From contig JAGKQI010000045.1 of assembly GCA_018806915.1 (NCBI GenBank), positions 1,550,001 to 1,614,000 of the forward strand: a stretch of 64,000 nucleotides of DNA. Direction: 5' to 3'. Shown one piece after another: positions 1 through 10,737 of this stretch. The stretch's first letter is position 1. Each line of letters starts with the position of its first letter. The stretch is from Phytophthora colocasiae. Its lineage: Eukaryota > Oomycota > Peronosporomycetes > Peronosporales > Peronosporaceae. The notes under the pieces were generated by a model. That model was not told the origin of the DNA. It saw nothing but the letters and a program-made list of their open reading frames with translations, and did no database searches. A program made the translations under genes and the position numbers.

Positions 1-40
1 CTGTAGAATACAGAATAACGGCTCGGGTTAGAAGGGTTAA
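1..40. mobile_element. Terminus of a piggyBac-like element (continues off the left edge)
   Basis: Read on the minus strand, the host gene B1 runs to a TTAA at 37-40 and is then replaced by TTAACCCTTCTAACCCG and further unrelated sequence to the window edge. TTAA followed by CCCT is the classic piggyBac terminus. The end matches the right end of the element at 26617-28758 (TTAACCCTTCTAATCCG), so both belong to one family. Only this end is inside the window. Confidence 0.7.
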
Positions 41-1704
41 TATCGTAGTCTCCGTCCAACCCAGTGGACGCGAAAGAATCCCCGGAAATGTACGACCGAT
101 GCCATAAAGCACTACTTGGTCTTCGCTTTTTGTGCAGTCAGTTGGATACCACCCCCCGTAATTGCCATCGTACAGTACATCCGTACAATTCACGAGAGGA
201 ATGGCTGCAACTTCTTTCTGTAGGTGAAACGTATTGCTTGTATCGAAGAAAACACAAGACGTGTTCCCACAGAAACTGGCACTGAAAGTATCCCAAAAAT
301 ACAAGGTGCTTAGATCCACAGTGTCATTGGAATCTGGAACTGGTTGCTTCGTACTCGACGGGTCTTCACAGTTAACATTGTAAACTTCACATACTGACTG
401 TCCATAGACGGTAGAGGCATTCAAGATGACGTCAATAGTCAACGCCTCGACTTGGATTTGCTCAGTAAGGTTTCGTTTCTCCATTGAAATCGTCGTCGCG
501 TCCAGATCGAACGCGCTTGGGAACGATACATTGAGAGTTTTAACGATCACATCCGATAGATCATTTATCGACTCGTACCTCACGTTGTTCGCGGCGTCCA
601 GAAGTGTAAAGAGTGAAGACGCAGGACCTTGACAGATTCGCTTCCCTTCGTCGTCGAAGGTCCACTCGTCCGTAAAGGGGCTATTCGGGAATACATCTAG
701 ATCGCTTCTGCCGTCCGACTCAGTGCAAAAATGCTGTCGTTGTTCCGAGTTTGCTATCGCTCGATCAACCATTACACTGCCGTGGAAGAAAAGGTTAAGC
801 ATGGTGTAAAGGTCGAACTCGTTCGGCCAAGTTGAATTCTCATAGGCTTCAGCATACGTGAAAGAGTAATTTGCAGCCGATGAAGTGTTCATAAAGTTGA
901 TTTCAGTGGTCCATTCATTCGGATAGAAGCCGTATACCACTCCAGTGAACGCAAGGTCGTCTACATTCATCGGAGCAACGCTTTCCCCAGTAGATGAGTT
1001 TTGCTGCGTGCATACACCATTCGTCACAAAGCTAAAAGGAGTCGATTTCTGGAAAACGGCATTCTTAAGGATCGTATCTGCTGGTCGTCGTTTCCCTGCG
1101 TAGAGTCTAGCTGCTTCATTCTGTAATCTCTCCAGATTTGACTGGGATTTCTTGAAATCATCTAGGTTCATGTTCGAGTTGTAGCCGACAGTGGTCGGAG
1201 AAGCTTGGAAACCACGGATACTGTTACCCAGTGTGAGGACTACGATAATGGGGACGATGAAAATGACAGCAGACCGGGCATGATCAACTCTTTTACTTGG
1301 TTTCGAAGAATCTTTGGACGACCAGATCAAATTGTGGAGAAATACGATGAAAGTGGGTTGGATTTTATCAATCCACCACCCCACAGTCACTTCCACGAAG
1401 CCACGTACAGACCTGACTGGAAGTTGTAGAAATCTGCTCTCGCGTCGGCATTAGTCGAGGTTCCCACTGTATCGTACACGATTTCGGGTAGCTCGAAGCC
1501 CGAAAGCGCGAAAATAGTGAAGGAACCGATGAAGAAGCAAAGAATGGCAACGTAGAATGCCAAACGAGCAGGGTCCAACGTGATAGACAGCTTTGGTGAC
1601 TGGTATGGCGTCTTCTCTATGAGAGGAATGTCATGTAGAGACTTGCGGTCTTGATCACGAGGAGTTTCGCAATCTTCACGAGTTTCACCTTCTTCCTTCT
1701 CCAT
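41..1704 (-). pseudogene. B1: broken copy of a large multi-pass membrane protein (paralogue of the gene at 41493)
   Basis: Function unknown. The ATG at 1704-1702 (MEKEEGETREDCETPRDQ) aligns with the start of B2 at 41493. The first membrane segment (AFYVAILCFFIGSFTIFAL) and the motif VGTSTNADA follow. The frame then breaks near 1395-1400, where one base is missing relative to B2 (TTC to TC), giving a stop at 1387-1389. Downstream of the break the B2-like frame continues (for example GWWIDK, TLGNSIRGFQA, RTEQIQVEALTIDV-type blocks). A second single-base loss lies near 95-98, before GDSF. At 40 the gene is cut by a piggyBac-like insertion, so the last third and the C-terminal membrane segment are absent here. 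Two frameshifts plus an insertion make it a clear pseudogene. It is divergent to A1 at 2581. Confidence 0.85.
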
Positions 1705-2580
1705 GTTACAAGTTGTCGTTCGTCCGAAGCAATTTGAATTGTGACTTATACATGAAAATGTTTGGCATGGTTCCACAAGAAGGAGCGGTAGACACGGGAA
1801 AAAGTCTTGAAAAACGAAGTAAGGGTACGAATCCATTCGCTGGAAGAAACTAAGCACTACGTCCCGGCGAAACGCCCGTCTCAACTCGTGACAAAGCCTT
1901 TCCCTCATATATATCACGTCGAAAGAGTAAGCTTGAACATCCCCCGAAACCAAACGTATTCCGTTGGGTTCGCTCTCTTGCCTGGCTGTAGATACTGTGA
2001 GTACTGCAGCAACGAAAGGAATGCCATGTAGTCTGACTTTTGCTCCTTGGATTGCTCAGGTCTCCATCTCCTAGAATTCCGCCTACCTTACTCTGAAGTC
2101 ATTCCTCTCCGTTACCTTGAGCTGCAATTTGCAGCAGCTTTTCGCTCTCGCCAACACGAACCGCCTCTGATAGTTACCACCCGTAATACATTAAAGACTG
2201 TCGATACGTTAGCATAGGAGATCTTCTAACCTACGCGAAATAGTTCGTACCCATTCTAGCCGTTTTATTCTTTCGCTTCTGGAAAGAATGCTGGTAAGAA
2301 ATTAAGCATGATGTCCAGTGGTAATCCTCATACGTCAAAACAAATGCTTAAACCAACACTCGCTTGACTTCTCTCCGTGAGCCCGGGCATATTTTCGGAT
2401 ACATTTCATTAGCTGACCTTCTCCTGAAATCAAATTATTCATTGCCGTTGGGTCTGCAGGCTGCGGTGGGTACCCTTTGGCTACTGATTAACTTGAACGA
2501 CTAGGTTCGTTGATGATCCCAACGAACTCGTACTTCATCTTCATTTTCAATTTGGGAGATCACCAGAAGCACAACTAACC
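1705..2580. other. Divergent intergenic region between B1 and A1
   Basis: 876 bp separate the starts of two divergently transcribed members of the same family. I see no convincing gene. Short open frames here, including an upstream extension of the B1 frame, have no recognisable content. The A1 core promoter lies at its right end. Confidence 0.5.
2540..2556 (+). promoter_or_regulatory. Putative oomycete initiator plus flanking promoter region of A1
   Basis: TTCATTTTCAATTTGG resembles the oomycete Inr (YTCATTYY) followed by the CAWTTT-type flanking element, about 30 bp before the A1 ATG. The match was made by eye only; the short 5' leader it implies is typical of oomycetes. Confidence 0.5.
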
Positions 2581-5130
2581 ATGGACTCGAAGTCCTCGTC
2601 AGGCGCTTACGATTCCCTCAACACTCCGTATAATCCCCGTCCGGTAACGTTCAACGACGATAACGAGCTACGCAGCCAAAGCGGTCTTTTTTGCAACGGA
2701 GAGTCAGTGGAGCCAAATGTTAAACTGCTCCCGTATCCATTCCTTGCGGTCGTACTAGCCAGCAATGGCGCATTGATCGGATTTATGATTCTCTTCCTCT
2801 CCGAAGTTACTGTTGGATCTACAATATCTGACAGTGTCGGAAGTTCCAAGAACGCGGACAATATGGTGGCCACCTACCAAGTGATGAATGGCTACATCAC
2901 TGCTGCGGCAGGTGAGTTTCTCAATCTTATCTTCATCGTAGCCATTATCACGTATTTTGGCAATCTACCGTGGCATCCGGGTCAAGATCCTCGTGAGGGA
3001 CGAGACAACGTCAAACGGATTGTTCTGTGGTGGTTTACCCCCTTCATTATGTACGTCATCAACGCCGGGATCACTGCAATCAATATCAAATCCAAGATCG
3101 TTGGAGTGGAACATATATTCGTCCAAGATGACCTTGTTACCTCATTTATCTCGATGGAACACACAGACTGGGCCGATGACGCTCAAAACTCAATTCTGAG
3201 GACTGCCGTACGTTCAGAAGAGACTCCGTTTTTCGTTATCTCGGACTCACAGTGTCTGCTTAGTGACACGTGGGTTGTTATGGATAATTTCAAACTGAAA
3301 ACGATTCAAGCCAGCAAAATGCCAACAGTGAAGAACATTGATTCCCTTGCAGTTGAGTATGGATTTATCACCAATACGTGGAACCGTGACGCATTGCCGT
3401 TCGCTCTCGATCCAATATACTCCGTTAATTTTACTGTGAACAACCCCACATTTGATGAATTTGCTGCTTTTCAAGAAGATACGGGGTTTGATTTCCTGAC
3501 TGGGTACGAAATGTTTCTGCAAGGAAAAACCCTTTTTGAGAGATCAGTGTCAGATGCCAGTGTATCGGCTGAATACCCCTGTTCGTGGGTGGATGGTAAG
3601 AGTGATAACGAGCTGGAAAATCAATACGCTACTTTTGACGATAACAGTCAATATGCTGGAATGCGGAAATGCAATGGAGCCATCAGCTCACTACAGTCTC
3701 TAGCTAACATTGCTGATCCTTCTACACACAATTTGGAATCTTTTGTGAATTCTATCATGGACGGAATGGATACAACTCTGAACCAGACAACCAAGATCTC
3801 TATCGATGAGACGACGTTCCGATTTGAAACATATTTCATATCACAGCAATTGAATGTGACTATGCTGACCCTCGATATCCCGTTGGATTCATCTATTCGA
3901 TACCAGAATACGAGCGAAGATTGCTCACTAGACGGCACTTTTACTGGTGATCAAAGTTTATACACTGAAGCCCAACTTTCTCAACTGAACGCACAGTACT
4001 GCGATCCGGCGTACTACGTCTTCAATCAACCAGCAGCAACGTGTGGTTCTACTAATTGCATTTTTCTGGATGATTCCGGCGTAACCCCGTACAAGAAACA
4101 GATCTTACTACTGCCATATTTGAAAGACTGCAGCGTGGTCAATATGACGTACGGCAGCGACTACCTCAATTTCTTGCCACACGGGTGTGAGCCACAGAAT
4201 GACTCTGTGTTTCTTTACGGGTCTGGGGCGTATTTGTCGGGTGATGCCTACAACTTCGAAGAATATACCTTCCCGTACATCTCGAATCCTCGTCGACATC
4301 TTGTGTTTTCTTTTGCGAAACTTGATTGGAGAATGGAAGATGTTAGCAAGATGTTTAATGCTGGATGCGATGTGGTGGGTGGGTGCTCGGGACTTGTTCA
4401 CGAATTATCCAACGGAACAAACGAATCCATTTCAGTGCTTGTAGTTGGGAATAGCACGATTCCAGCCGAGAGAATGGCTGCTGGTTTCATTAACCCCGTG
4501 CAACTTGTCATGTTGAATGCTCCACCGATGTTATATCCTGAAACGTACGAGCGTCGCATGTGGGAATACCTGGATTTTCATCGCTTTTCTTCGTTTTCGT
4601 GGGACTTAGAGTTAGAAGGGGTGCAGTGTTCAGTCCTTGTGCACTCGTATATCACTCAAGTGAAAAGGAACCGCTATTACCTGGATGACCCCCGCCAAGC
4701 GATGTACACTTCTGCACTCTTTTACTTGTTCCAAGACGCTGCGATAAAGAATGTGACTATTGGAAATCGTTCAGTGGATGATGGCAGCTTCTACTTAGGG
4801 AGCTCCATTTTTGCTGGCGATAAGGAGAGGAAGAAGATCAGATTTTCAATTCCGATGAGCTCCTTTATTGCCACCTTCGTGGGAATTGTCATCGTGATTG
4901 TCCTCTCCGTGGTAGTGATTGTGACACCAATCGACCGAGTCAAGACTTCGAAAGAGACGAACTTTGCAGCTCGCTACGCCGCTTTGTTGACTAACGAGGA
5001 ATACCCATCCGAGGTACACAACTGTGAATTGATCACCCCGAAAGGCGATCAGATTTTAATGGAAGAATGTGTCGTCAAAAGCATAATTCTGCAGTCTCAA
5101 AGCGACGAAACCAATAGGGTGTTCGTGTAG
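2581..5130 (+). CDS. A1: 849-aa multi-pass membrane protein with a large ectodomain, function unknown
   Basis: I do not recognise a characterised family. Hydrophobic segments lie near residues 54-76, 104-127 and 147-168, then about 590 residues of polar, Cys-containing, NxS/T-rich sequence, then one strong membrane segment near 760-783 and a cytosolic-looking tail of about 65 residues. This suggests a protein anchored at both ends with an extracytoplasmic central domain carrying disulphides and N-glycans. The motif VGSSKNADN (87-94) after the first segment and ISNPRRHLVFSFAKLDW in the ectodomain are shared with A2, and in altered form with B1 and B2. The gene is intronless and starts at ATG 2581, just after an Inr-like site. 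It sits 110 bp upstream of the EF-hand-like gene on the same strand. Family membership is certain; the role is unknown. Confidence 0.9.
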   Translation: MDSKSSSGAYDSLNTPYNPRPVTFNDDNELRSQSGLFCNGESVEPNVKLLPYPFLAVVLASNGALIGFMILFLSEVTVGSTISDSVGSSKNADNMVATYQVMNGYITAAAGEFLNLIFIVAIITYFGNLPWHPGQDPREGRDNVKRIVLWWFTPFIMYVINAGITAINIKSKIVGVEHIFVQDDLVTSFISMEHTDWADDAQNSILRTAVRSEETPFFVISDSQCLLSDTWVVMDNFKLKTIQASKMPTVKNIDSLAVEYGFITNTWNRDALPFALDPIYSVNFTVNNPTFDEFAAFQEDTGFDFLTGYEMFLQGKTLFERSVSDASVSAEYPCSWVDGKSDNELENQYATFDDNSQYAGMRKCNGAISSLQSLANIADPSTHNLESFVNSIMDGMDTTLNQTTKISIDETTFRFETYFISQQLNVTMLTLDIPLDSSIRYQNTSEDCSLDGTFTGDQSLYTEAQLSQLNAQYCDPAYYVFNQPAATCGSTNCIFLDDSGVTPYKKQILLLPYLKDCSVVNMTYGSDYLNFLPHGCEPQNDSVFLYGSGAYLSGDAYNFEEYTFPYISNPRRHLVFSFAKLDWRMEDVSKMFNAGCDVVGGCSGLVHELSNGTNESISVLVVGNSTIPAERMAAGFINPVQLVMLNAPPMLYPETYERRMWEYLDFHRFSSFSWDLELEGVQCSVLVHSYITQVKRNRYYLDDPRQAMYTSALFYLFQDAAIKNVTIGNRSVDDGSFYLGSSIFAGDKERKKIRFSIPMSSFIATFVGIVIVIVLSVVVIVTPIDRVKTSKETNFAARYAALLTNEEYPSEVHNCELITPKGDQILMEECVVKSIILQSQSDETNRVFV

Positions 5131-5221
5131 GTCAGATCAATTTACATTTCTACAGATAGTATTGTCCTTTAATAACTCTGCGATGTTGGAGGGCAAAAAT
5201 ATCGTGCTTCGACGTAGCAAG

Positions 5222-5230
5222 ATCATTCCT
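5222..5230 (+). promoter_or_regulatory. Putative Inr of the first EF-hand/p25-like gene
   Basis: ATCATTCCTG matches the oomycete initiator TCATTCC and lies about 18 bp before the ATG at 5241, inside the 110-bp gap after A1. It implies a very short leader. Visual match only. Confidence 0.45.
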
Positions 5231-5240
5231 GTCAGGACGG

Positions 5241-7553
5241 ATGGATCGAATTTCTACAGCTCCAGTCCCCAAGAGTAAAAAGTGGTTGAAGAATGGTAGC
5301 AATTCCAGCTTACTTCGCCATCCTTCAGGTCAAGTTGTCGTTGCCCCTTTAATTCCAGTAAGTGCCCGACCTCATTCACGTTTAGCGCCGAAGTTGACGC
5401 CGCAGCTCCACTGGAATCTCAACAATTCCGCACTTAAAACATTGTCGAATCCCCAGGTGGAACAACTTTACGGGTTGTTCAAATTCTACGAATCATCCAC
5501 TGCAGGAGATGAACTACCGTCTATGAACTGCGCACGATTCCTTGATATTCTTCGAGATGCTAGACTACTGGATGATACTAGCAGTTCTGAACCAACAAAG
5601 GAGCTTCAAGTTGATTCTGTAGAGAGAATTTTCGCACAAGCTGTCATGGGAAAGATGCGTGCATATCTTGACGCTGACGGTCAGCCTGCACTAACGTTTT
5701 CGCAGTTTTGCGGTGCTCTTATGAACTGCGCAATGCTGTGGTTTCCATCTCTTCATCCCGAGAAGGCTTTACGAGAATTTATCCCAATTCTAATGGAAAA
5801 TTCGGTTGATCGTGGATATCAAGTTGCAATTGGCACCGGACTGATCAGCCATATACCCGTTGAAGGCAAGTTGTCGATGTGGACTCCAGAAGACTCGTAC
5901 AGTGGCAATCAATATGATGAAGAATCTGAACAAGACTTCCGAGATCTATTACCGTTCCAGCAAGTGATCGCAGATTGTGAAGATGACCTGATAGCTGAGG
6001 AACTAAAGCAGGAAAACTTGATACAACGCTACAAAATCCCCGACCGTCTAGTTGCCAGCTTCCAGCCAGATACACTTGCATTGATTTCACGAAAGTTCCA
6101 CACTTTCGACGTTTTCGATCGCGGGACAGTTCCAAGGCAAGAGGTTTTCGCTCTTCTTTCCAGTTTAGGGAGGTGCTCGGATCTCCCTGATCCATACGCA
6201 ATCGTAGCTCGATTATCCACGTTTGATGCACCTCCACAGTGTGTTAATGGTGATGGCGATCCAGGTTATGAGGAATTAAGTTTAACACAATTACTTCAGG
6301 TCATTGAAGTCACTCGAGAGGCAAAACGACATTCAGCCACTGCCCAACTGTCAGCAATAAAAATCCGGATGGATCGAGCAGCAACAGTAGCGAGAGAATC
6401 CATTGAGTCTGCGTCGTCCTTCCTACAGCTGAGTATGGAATCAAATACTGAAGTTGCTGATGTACCAGCCATGCGAAAAGTTTCTCGTCAAACAAAACGT
6501 GGAAGCTCAAAAGCTATTGACAATTATGGAGATCGAGGACGGAGGCCTAGCGTAATGTCACTGAAATCTCGCAAGCCAATTGTACCTCAAGGCAACGCAC
6601 CAGCAAATTCCTCGACTAATTCGTTGTCGAGCAAAGTTCATAAAGGAGAATCAAAGACACAAGTTGCAGCCGTTCCAGGGAGGAAGAAAACTCTACATCA
6701 GAGGTCACCGTCAACTGTTAGCATCAGGTTGGACCCTTCGATAACCGATGTTGAAGGAGAATATGACCCGATGCAGTCACATCGTTCTACCATTGAGCGA
6801 GAAAGCAGCAATAATAATGACAGAGCTGAAGATGATGACCGACCAACCATCACAGTTGAAGTTTACGAGCCAGCAAATGCTACAAACATGAAGACAATCC
6901 GCATCTTCTTGCTGCTTGGGGGTGAGCATGATGGAGCTATCTGCTGTATCATGTCACTTACATTTGCAACCCGGGAACTTACAGAAACGGAAGGAATTTA
7001 CTATTCCACCGCACCGAATGAAATCACACGAACGACACCTGTACTACCCAAACAAAACTCCCTCATGAACGCATTACGAATGCTGAAGAAGCGCGTGTTA
7101 GTCAAGCTTGATGAAGGCTACGAACAACGTCCTGTGAATCAGCTTAACCTTGTCGATGACTTGCTACGAACCTTGCATACTCGTGAACCACACTTCCACA
7201 GCCCTATTACTCGTTCATCACGAGATAGACCGACTACTGTTCCGTGTACATCCGAACTACGGCTTCTCACTTTGTCACCGATGGGAAACCAATGTCGCTT
7301 CATTGCTTCAGCACCATCTTCAGAGCATATTCGAAGATTACGACCAAACCCCTCAAAATTTCATACGCTACCAAGTGATTACAAAAACTTGTTAACTAAT
7401 TGGGGTCTCTCATCAAGTGAAAGCAATACGTGGATCCACAACGTGAACGCTGCATCACCTCTTAAACCGTTTTACAGCCATAACCAAGAGAGCGCTCGCA
7501 ATGGACACCTCAGTCCTCTTCACTTTCCTTCCAGCCATAATAATTACCCGTAG
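5241..7553 (+). CDS. EF-hand/p25-alpha-like protein, 770 aa (copy 1 of a tandem pair)
   Basis: Residues about 75-165 (LYGLFKFYESS...FLDILRDARLLD...VERIFAQAV...LTFSQFCGALMNCA) have the helix pattern of p25-alpha/TPPP or degenerate EF-hand folds, including the characteristic LTFxQFxxAL. A second EF-hand-like helix-loop-helix lies near 278-312 (KFHTFDVFDRGTVPRQEVF), with a calcium loop that keeps only some acidic ligands. A low-complexity Ser/Arg/Lys-rich linker follows (about 390-540). Then comes a well-conserved C-terminal block beginning KTIRIFLLLGGEHDGAICC (about 548-620). Copy 2 shares all of these blocks. Proteins of this general type are often cytoskeletal or ciliary, which is only a suggestion here. 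Intronless, 110 bp downstream of A1 and followed within 90 bp by copy 2. Confidence 0.75.
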   Translation: MDRISTAPVPKSKKWLKNGSNSSLLRHPSGQVVVAPLIPVSARPHSRLAPKLTPQLHWNLNNSALKTLSNPQVEQLYGLFKFYESSTAGDELPSMNCARFLDILRDARLLDDTSSSEPTKELQVDSVERIFAQAVMGKMRAYLDADGQPALTFSQFCGALMNCAMLWFPSLHPEKALREFIPILMENSVDRGYQVAIGTGLISHIPVEGKLSMWTPEDSYSGNQYDEESEQDFRDLLPFQQVIADCEDDLIAEELKQENLIQRYKIPDRLVASFQPDTLALISRKFHTFDVFDRGTVPRQEVFALLSSLGRCSDLPDPYAIVARLSTFDAPPQCVNGDGDPGYEELSLTQLLQVIEVTREAKRHSATAQLSAIKIRMDRAATVARESIESASSFLQLSMESNTEVADVPAMRKVSRQTKRGSSKAIDNYGDRGRRPSVMSLKSRKPIVPQGNAPANSSTNSLSSKVHKGESKTQVAAVPGRKKTLHQRSPSTVSIRLDPSITDVEGEYDPMQSHRSTIERESSNNNDRAEDDDRPTITVEVYEPANATNMKTIRIFLLLGGEHDGAICCIMSLTFATRELTETEGIYYSTAPNEITRTTPVLPKQNSLMNALRMLKKRVLVKLDEGYEQRPVNQLNLVDDLLRTLHTREPHFHSPITRSSRDRPTTVPCTSELRLLTLSPMGNQCRFIASAPSSEHIRRLRPNPSKFHTLPSDYKNLLTNWGLSSSESNTWIHNVNAASPLKPFYSHNQESARNGHLSPLHFPSSHNNYP

Positions 7554-7640
7554 CTTTCACACAATACACAAAAAACTACCGATAGTGCGTTTGCCATCCT
7601 CGAATAGACAAGTCTTTCCTCACCGAATTAGCATTTTGAA

Positions 7641-9941
7641 ATGGACCCTAGAGTCTCCACGGCGCCTACACCAAGCATCAAGAGATGGGTACCAAAGAAT
7701 TCCAGCTCGACATGTTTGCTGCGTCAACCTTCCCTCAATGCTTCGCGTCTCAACCTCACCGAAGCACCCGATACAAACCTTCGTCCAGCCACGTGCCCAG
7801 TACCTACGCTAAAACCTGAGTTCCACTGGAACTTAAACAATTCAGCACTTTAAACACTGTCCAAGGACCAAATCGAAGAACTCTACGGCTTGTTCCGGTT
7901 CTACGACTCCTCCACTGTTGGAGACGACCTCCCCTCCATCAATTGCCTTCGCCTTATCGAAATCCTCCGTGATGCTAGATTGATGAGCGACAGCATTTTC
8001 AACTCCAGCTCTACGGGTTTACCTGCAAAACGAATCCAAGTTGACAGTGTCGAGCGTGTTTTTGCTCAAGCCGTAATGGGTCAAATGCGCGTTTATTTGG
8101 ATGCTGACGGTCAACCTGCACTCACATTCCCGCTCTTTTGTGGTGCACTCATGAACTGCGCCATGCTGTTGACTCCGTTAGCTCACCCGGAAGCTGCACT
8201 GCGCCAGATCCTTCCGATTCTAACTGATGGTTCTATCCTACACGGTCACCAAACTTCCGTTGCGAAGGGTTTAATCAGTCATATCCCCACGGACGGCATC
8301 ATTTCATTGTGGATGAATGAACTACGCATTGACCCTCCAGACTTTCGAGTTTTGCCACCTTTTCAACAAGTCATTGCAGACTGCAATCGCGATAAAACAC
8401 TTGAAGAGCGGAAACAGGACAAGCTGGCACGAAATTATGAGATCCCTTCCAATCTGTTGGCGAGCTTCCACCCGGATACGATCGCTTTGGTCACCAATAA
8501 GTTCCGAACATTCGACGTCTTCGACCGCGGCTTACTGCCGCGGCAGGAAATCTTCCCATTACTCTCGAGTTTAGGCAGGCATTCTGATCTCCCTGATCCG
8601 TACGCGGTTCTTGCGACCATTTCAGGTTCTCGTGCAGCTCAATTTGACGCTGATGGATTAACTTTGGCTCAGTTATTACAAGCCATCGCGTCCACTCGAG
8701 AGGTAAAGCGGAATTCAGTCACCGCTCGACTTGGCGCGATGAGGATCAATAACGTCCCGCGCGTAGATCCAACAGCATCGAAAAAGCAGGGAGAAGTGCC
8801 AACAAGCCAGGAAGACGGAAACAATACGGAAGATAGCAGCATCGTGGAGAAATCTACCAATTCTAGACCCACCTCTGGAGCTAAAGAACGCACGAAAAAA
8901 CATGGCATGGGGCACTCTCGATCTCGGAAATCAATAGTTAGGCAGAGTGGGAATGTCGCGGGAGCTGGAAGCTCTAGCCACGGACTTCTGGGCATACATC
9001 ACTCAAGTTCCAGGGGTAATCTTTCTCGTAATGTGTCCGTCTTAGGCAAGAAGAAGAGTAAGCTGAAACGAGATCCCTCAAGGCGGAACGAAGCATCACT
9101 CGATACAGAAAGTCAAGGCCTACCGACGGACCCTGAGTGTTTGACACAACGTTCCATTAACAGCTCCACCAACTCAATTGGTGACCGTGCAGCTCTGTCA
9201 ACAAACGGCAACTTGTCTCCTGGTAGTGATGCCCCTGACCGCCATGTTGGGCAACCTCCAACAGCAGACACTGGGAAAACGCTTCGTATCTTTTTGCTGC
9301 TTGGAGGTGACCACGATGGAGCGATATGCTGTACACTGGTGCTTAAAATCTCAACGCGTGAAATCATGGAGAGCGAAGGGATTTATTACTCGACTGCACC
9401 GTGTGATATCACCCGAACGACTCCTGTTGTACCCACGCAACGCAATCTCATGAACGCCTTGCTAATGCTGAAGAAATGTGTGTCCAACAAACAGAAGTGT
9501 GGATTTGAGCTTCGACCCATGAATCAACTGGAAGAAGTTGATGAAATACTCGAAGAATTGAAGAGGAATCAACCACGTTTTAGTGTTGCGACGAGCCCCA
9601 TTCGACACAAATTTCGAGAAACAACGCCAAGTATTCATGGCCCCTTCAAGTTACCAACACCTCACGGGCCACAGGAAACTTTAAAAGCCGCAGGAAATAC
9701 ATTGGCTGCCTCGGCATCATCTCCAGTTCTCTCCACGGTGCCAGACCAGAAGCGTTTTCCTTATCTCTCAACCCCTCAAAAGCGAACAATTCTCCAGCGC
9801 CAAGTCCAACTCCCAAGAGAACTCTTGATCCAGTGGGATATGACTCCTAGTAACGCATGGATTCATGACGTGAATGCGGCCTCGCCGTTAAAACCCGCCT
9901 CATCAACGCGAACCACACTTAAGACTCCTCACGCCTGCTAG
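7641..9941 (+). pseudogene. EF-hand/p25-like protein copy 2, interrupted by a nonsense codon
   Basis: A tandem duplicate of the gene at 5241. The N-terminus from ATG 7641 (MDPRVSTAPTPSIKRWVPK) aligns with copy 1 and runs in frame to NNSAL, then hits TAA at 7851-7853. Copy 1 has AAA (Lys) at the matching place (GCACTTAAAACA versus GCACTTTAAACA), so one A-to-T change made the stop. After it the same frame is open for almost 700 codons to 9941 with every conserved block intact, including IRIFLLLGGDHDGAICC. No GT-AG intron could remove the stop. Either this is a very young pseudogene, or translation starts at Met 7890 and yields a 683-aa protein lacking the N-terminal tail, or this is a rare allele or sequence error. 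Confidence 0.75.
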
Positions 9942-10737
9942 CCCTCTTCGCGTCATACAGGTCGTGATCATGAAGATGACGAGAACGACAACACAGTTGA
10001 ATGTTGGAAATAAATTTTACCAGGTTTTGTGTCCATGTAGACCAACAGTACCACCAGCGTACCAACGTCGTGTTGATGTGTACTAAATTCTTCCAACATG
10101 TAGATTGCGTACACTAGACGCCAGGTTTTTCGCCATGCTGTTGAACGTGAATTAAAAAAAAAGTCTGAATGCATTTTGACTAGGGGGATATTTCAGATTG
10201 ACCATTACATGTACTACGAGCCTTGTTGGGTACAGGCGCAAAATGCCGACTGACAGCACTTTGACTTGACTTAAGAAAACGTAAGTCGAGCTCCCTACGC
10301 GTTTTGTTGCGTATCTGATTGGACAAAAAGATTGATTTATTTTGGTTGCTTTAGAGCTCGAAACGCAAGATGCGGCGCTGCTGAAGAAGTCATCGCCGAC
10401 TGGTGACCGTTGCGGAGGCTTGAAGGCCATCATCGGTGGGTGAAAGTGCGCTACAAGTGGGGCAAGTCAACTGTCAAGGCCTCAAGGGTGTTGTAGGAGC
10501 TCCAGACTACGGATTGATTCCAAGAAGACCCGGCCGGGCGAGCGGAAGGCTGCTATTTTTGTGCAGCAATGATACCATGCTCTGTTCTGAGACCGTACTG
10601 CGAGTTGGTGCAAACGATGATGTCAGTGCTTATTTACTAACTACAGTTCTTTTTCCTCTTTCGTGACATGAATGGAAGGGTTCGTGTCCGCAAGTTGCTG
10701 CCCTCTCGCACGAGTCTCAACACTGTTGTAAGCGTTA
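9942..10737. other. No recognisable gene between EF-hand copy 2 and the Crypton remnant
   Basis: About 800 bp with only short open frames and no recognisable domain. It probably includes the 3' side of the Crypton element, whose outer boundary I cannot place because Cryptons make no target-site duplication. Confidence 0.4.

Noticed and set aside
1387..1953. 188-codon minus-strand ORF as a complete gene
   Set aside because: Only its C-terminal part from Met 1704 is homologous to B2. The upstream extension is non-conserved, and the end is a frameshift artefact.
7861..7885. Possible small intron that could hide the nonsense codon of EF-hand copy 2
   Set aside because: GT...AG-like strings lie downstream of the TAA and are only about 20 nt long. 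None spans 7851-7853, and copy 1 is colinear without an intron.
10436..10666. 76-codon ORF as a small secreted protein or effector
   Set aside because: No signal peptide, RXLR or other effector motif, and it lies in probable transposon flank.
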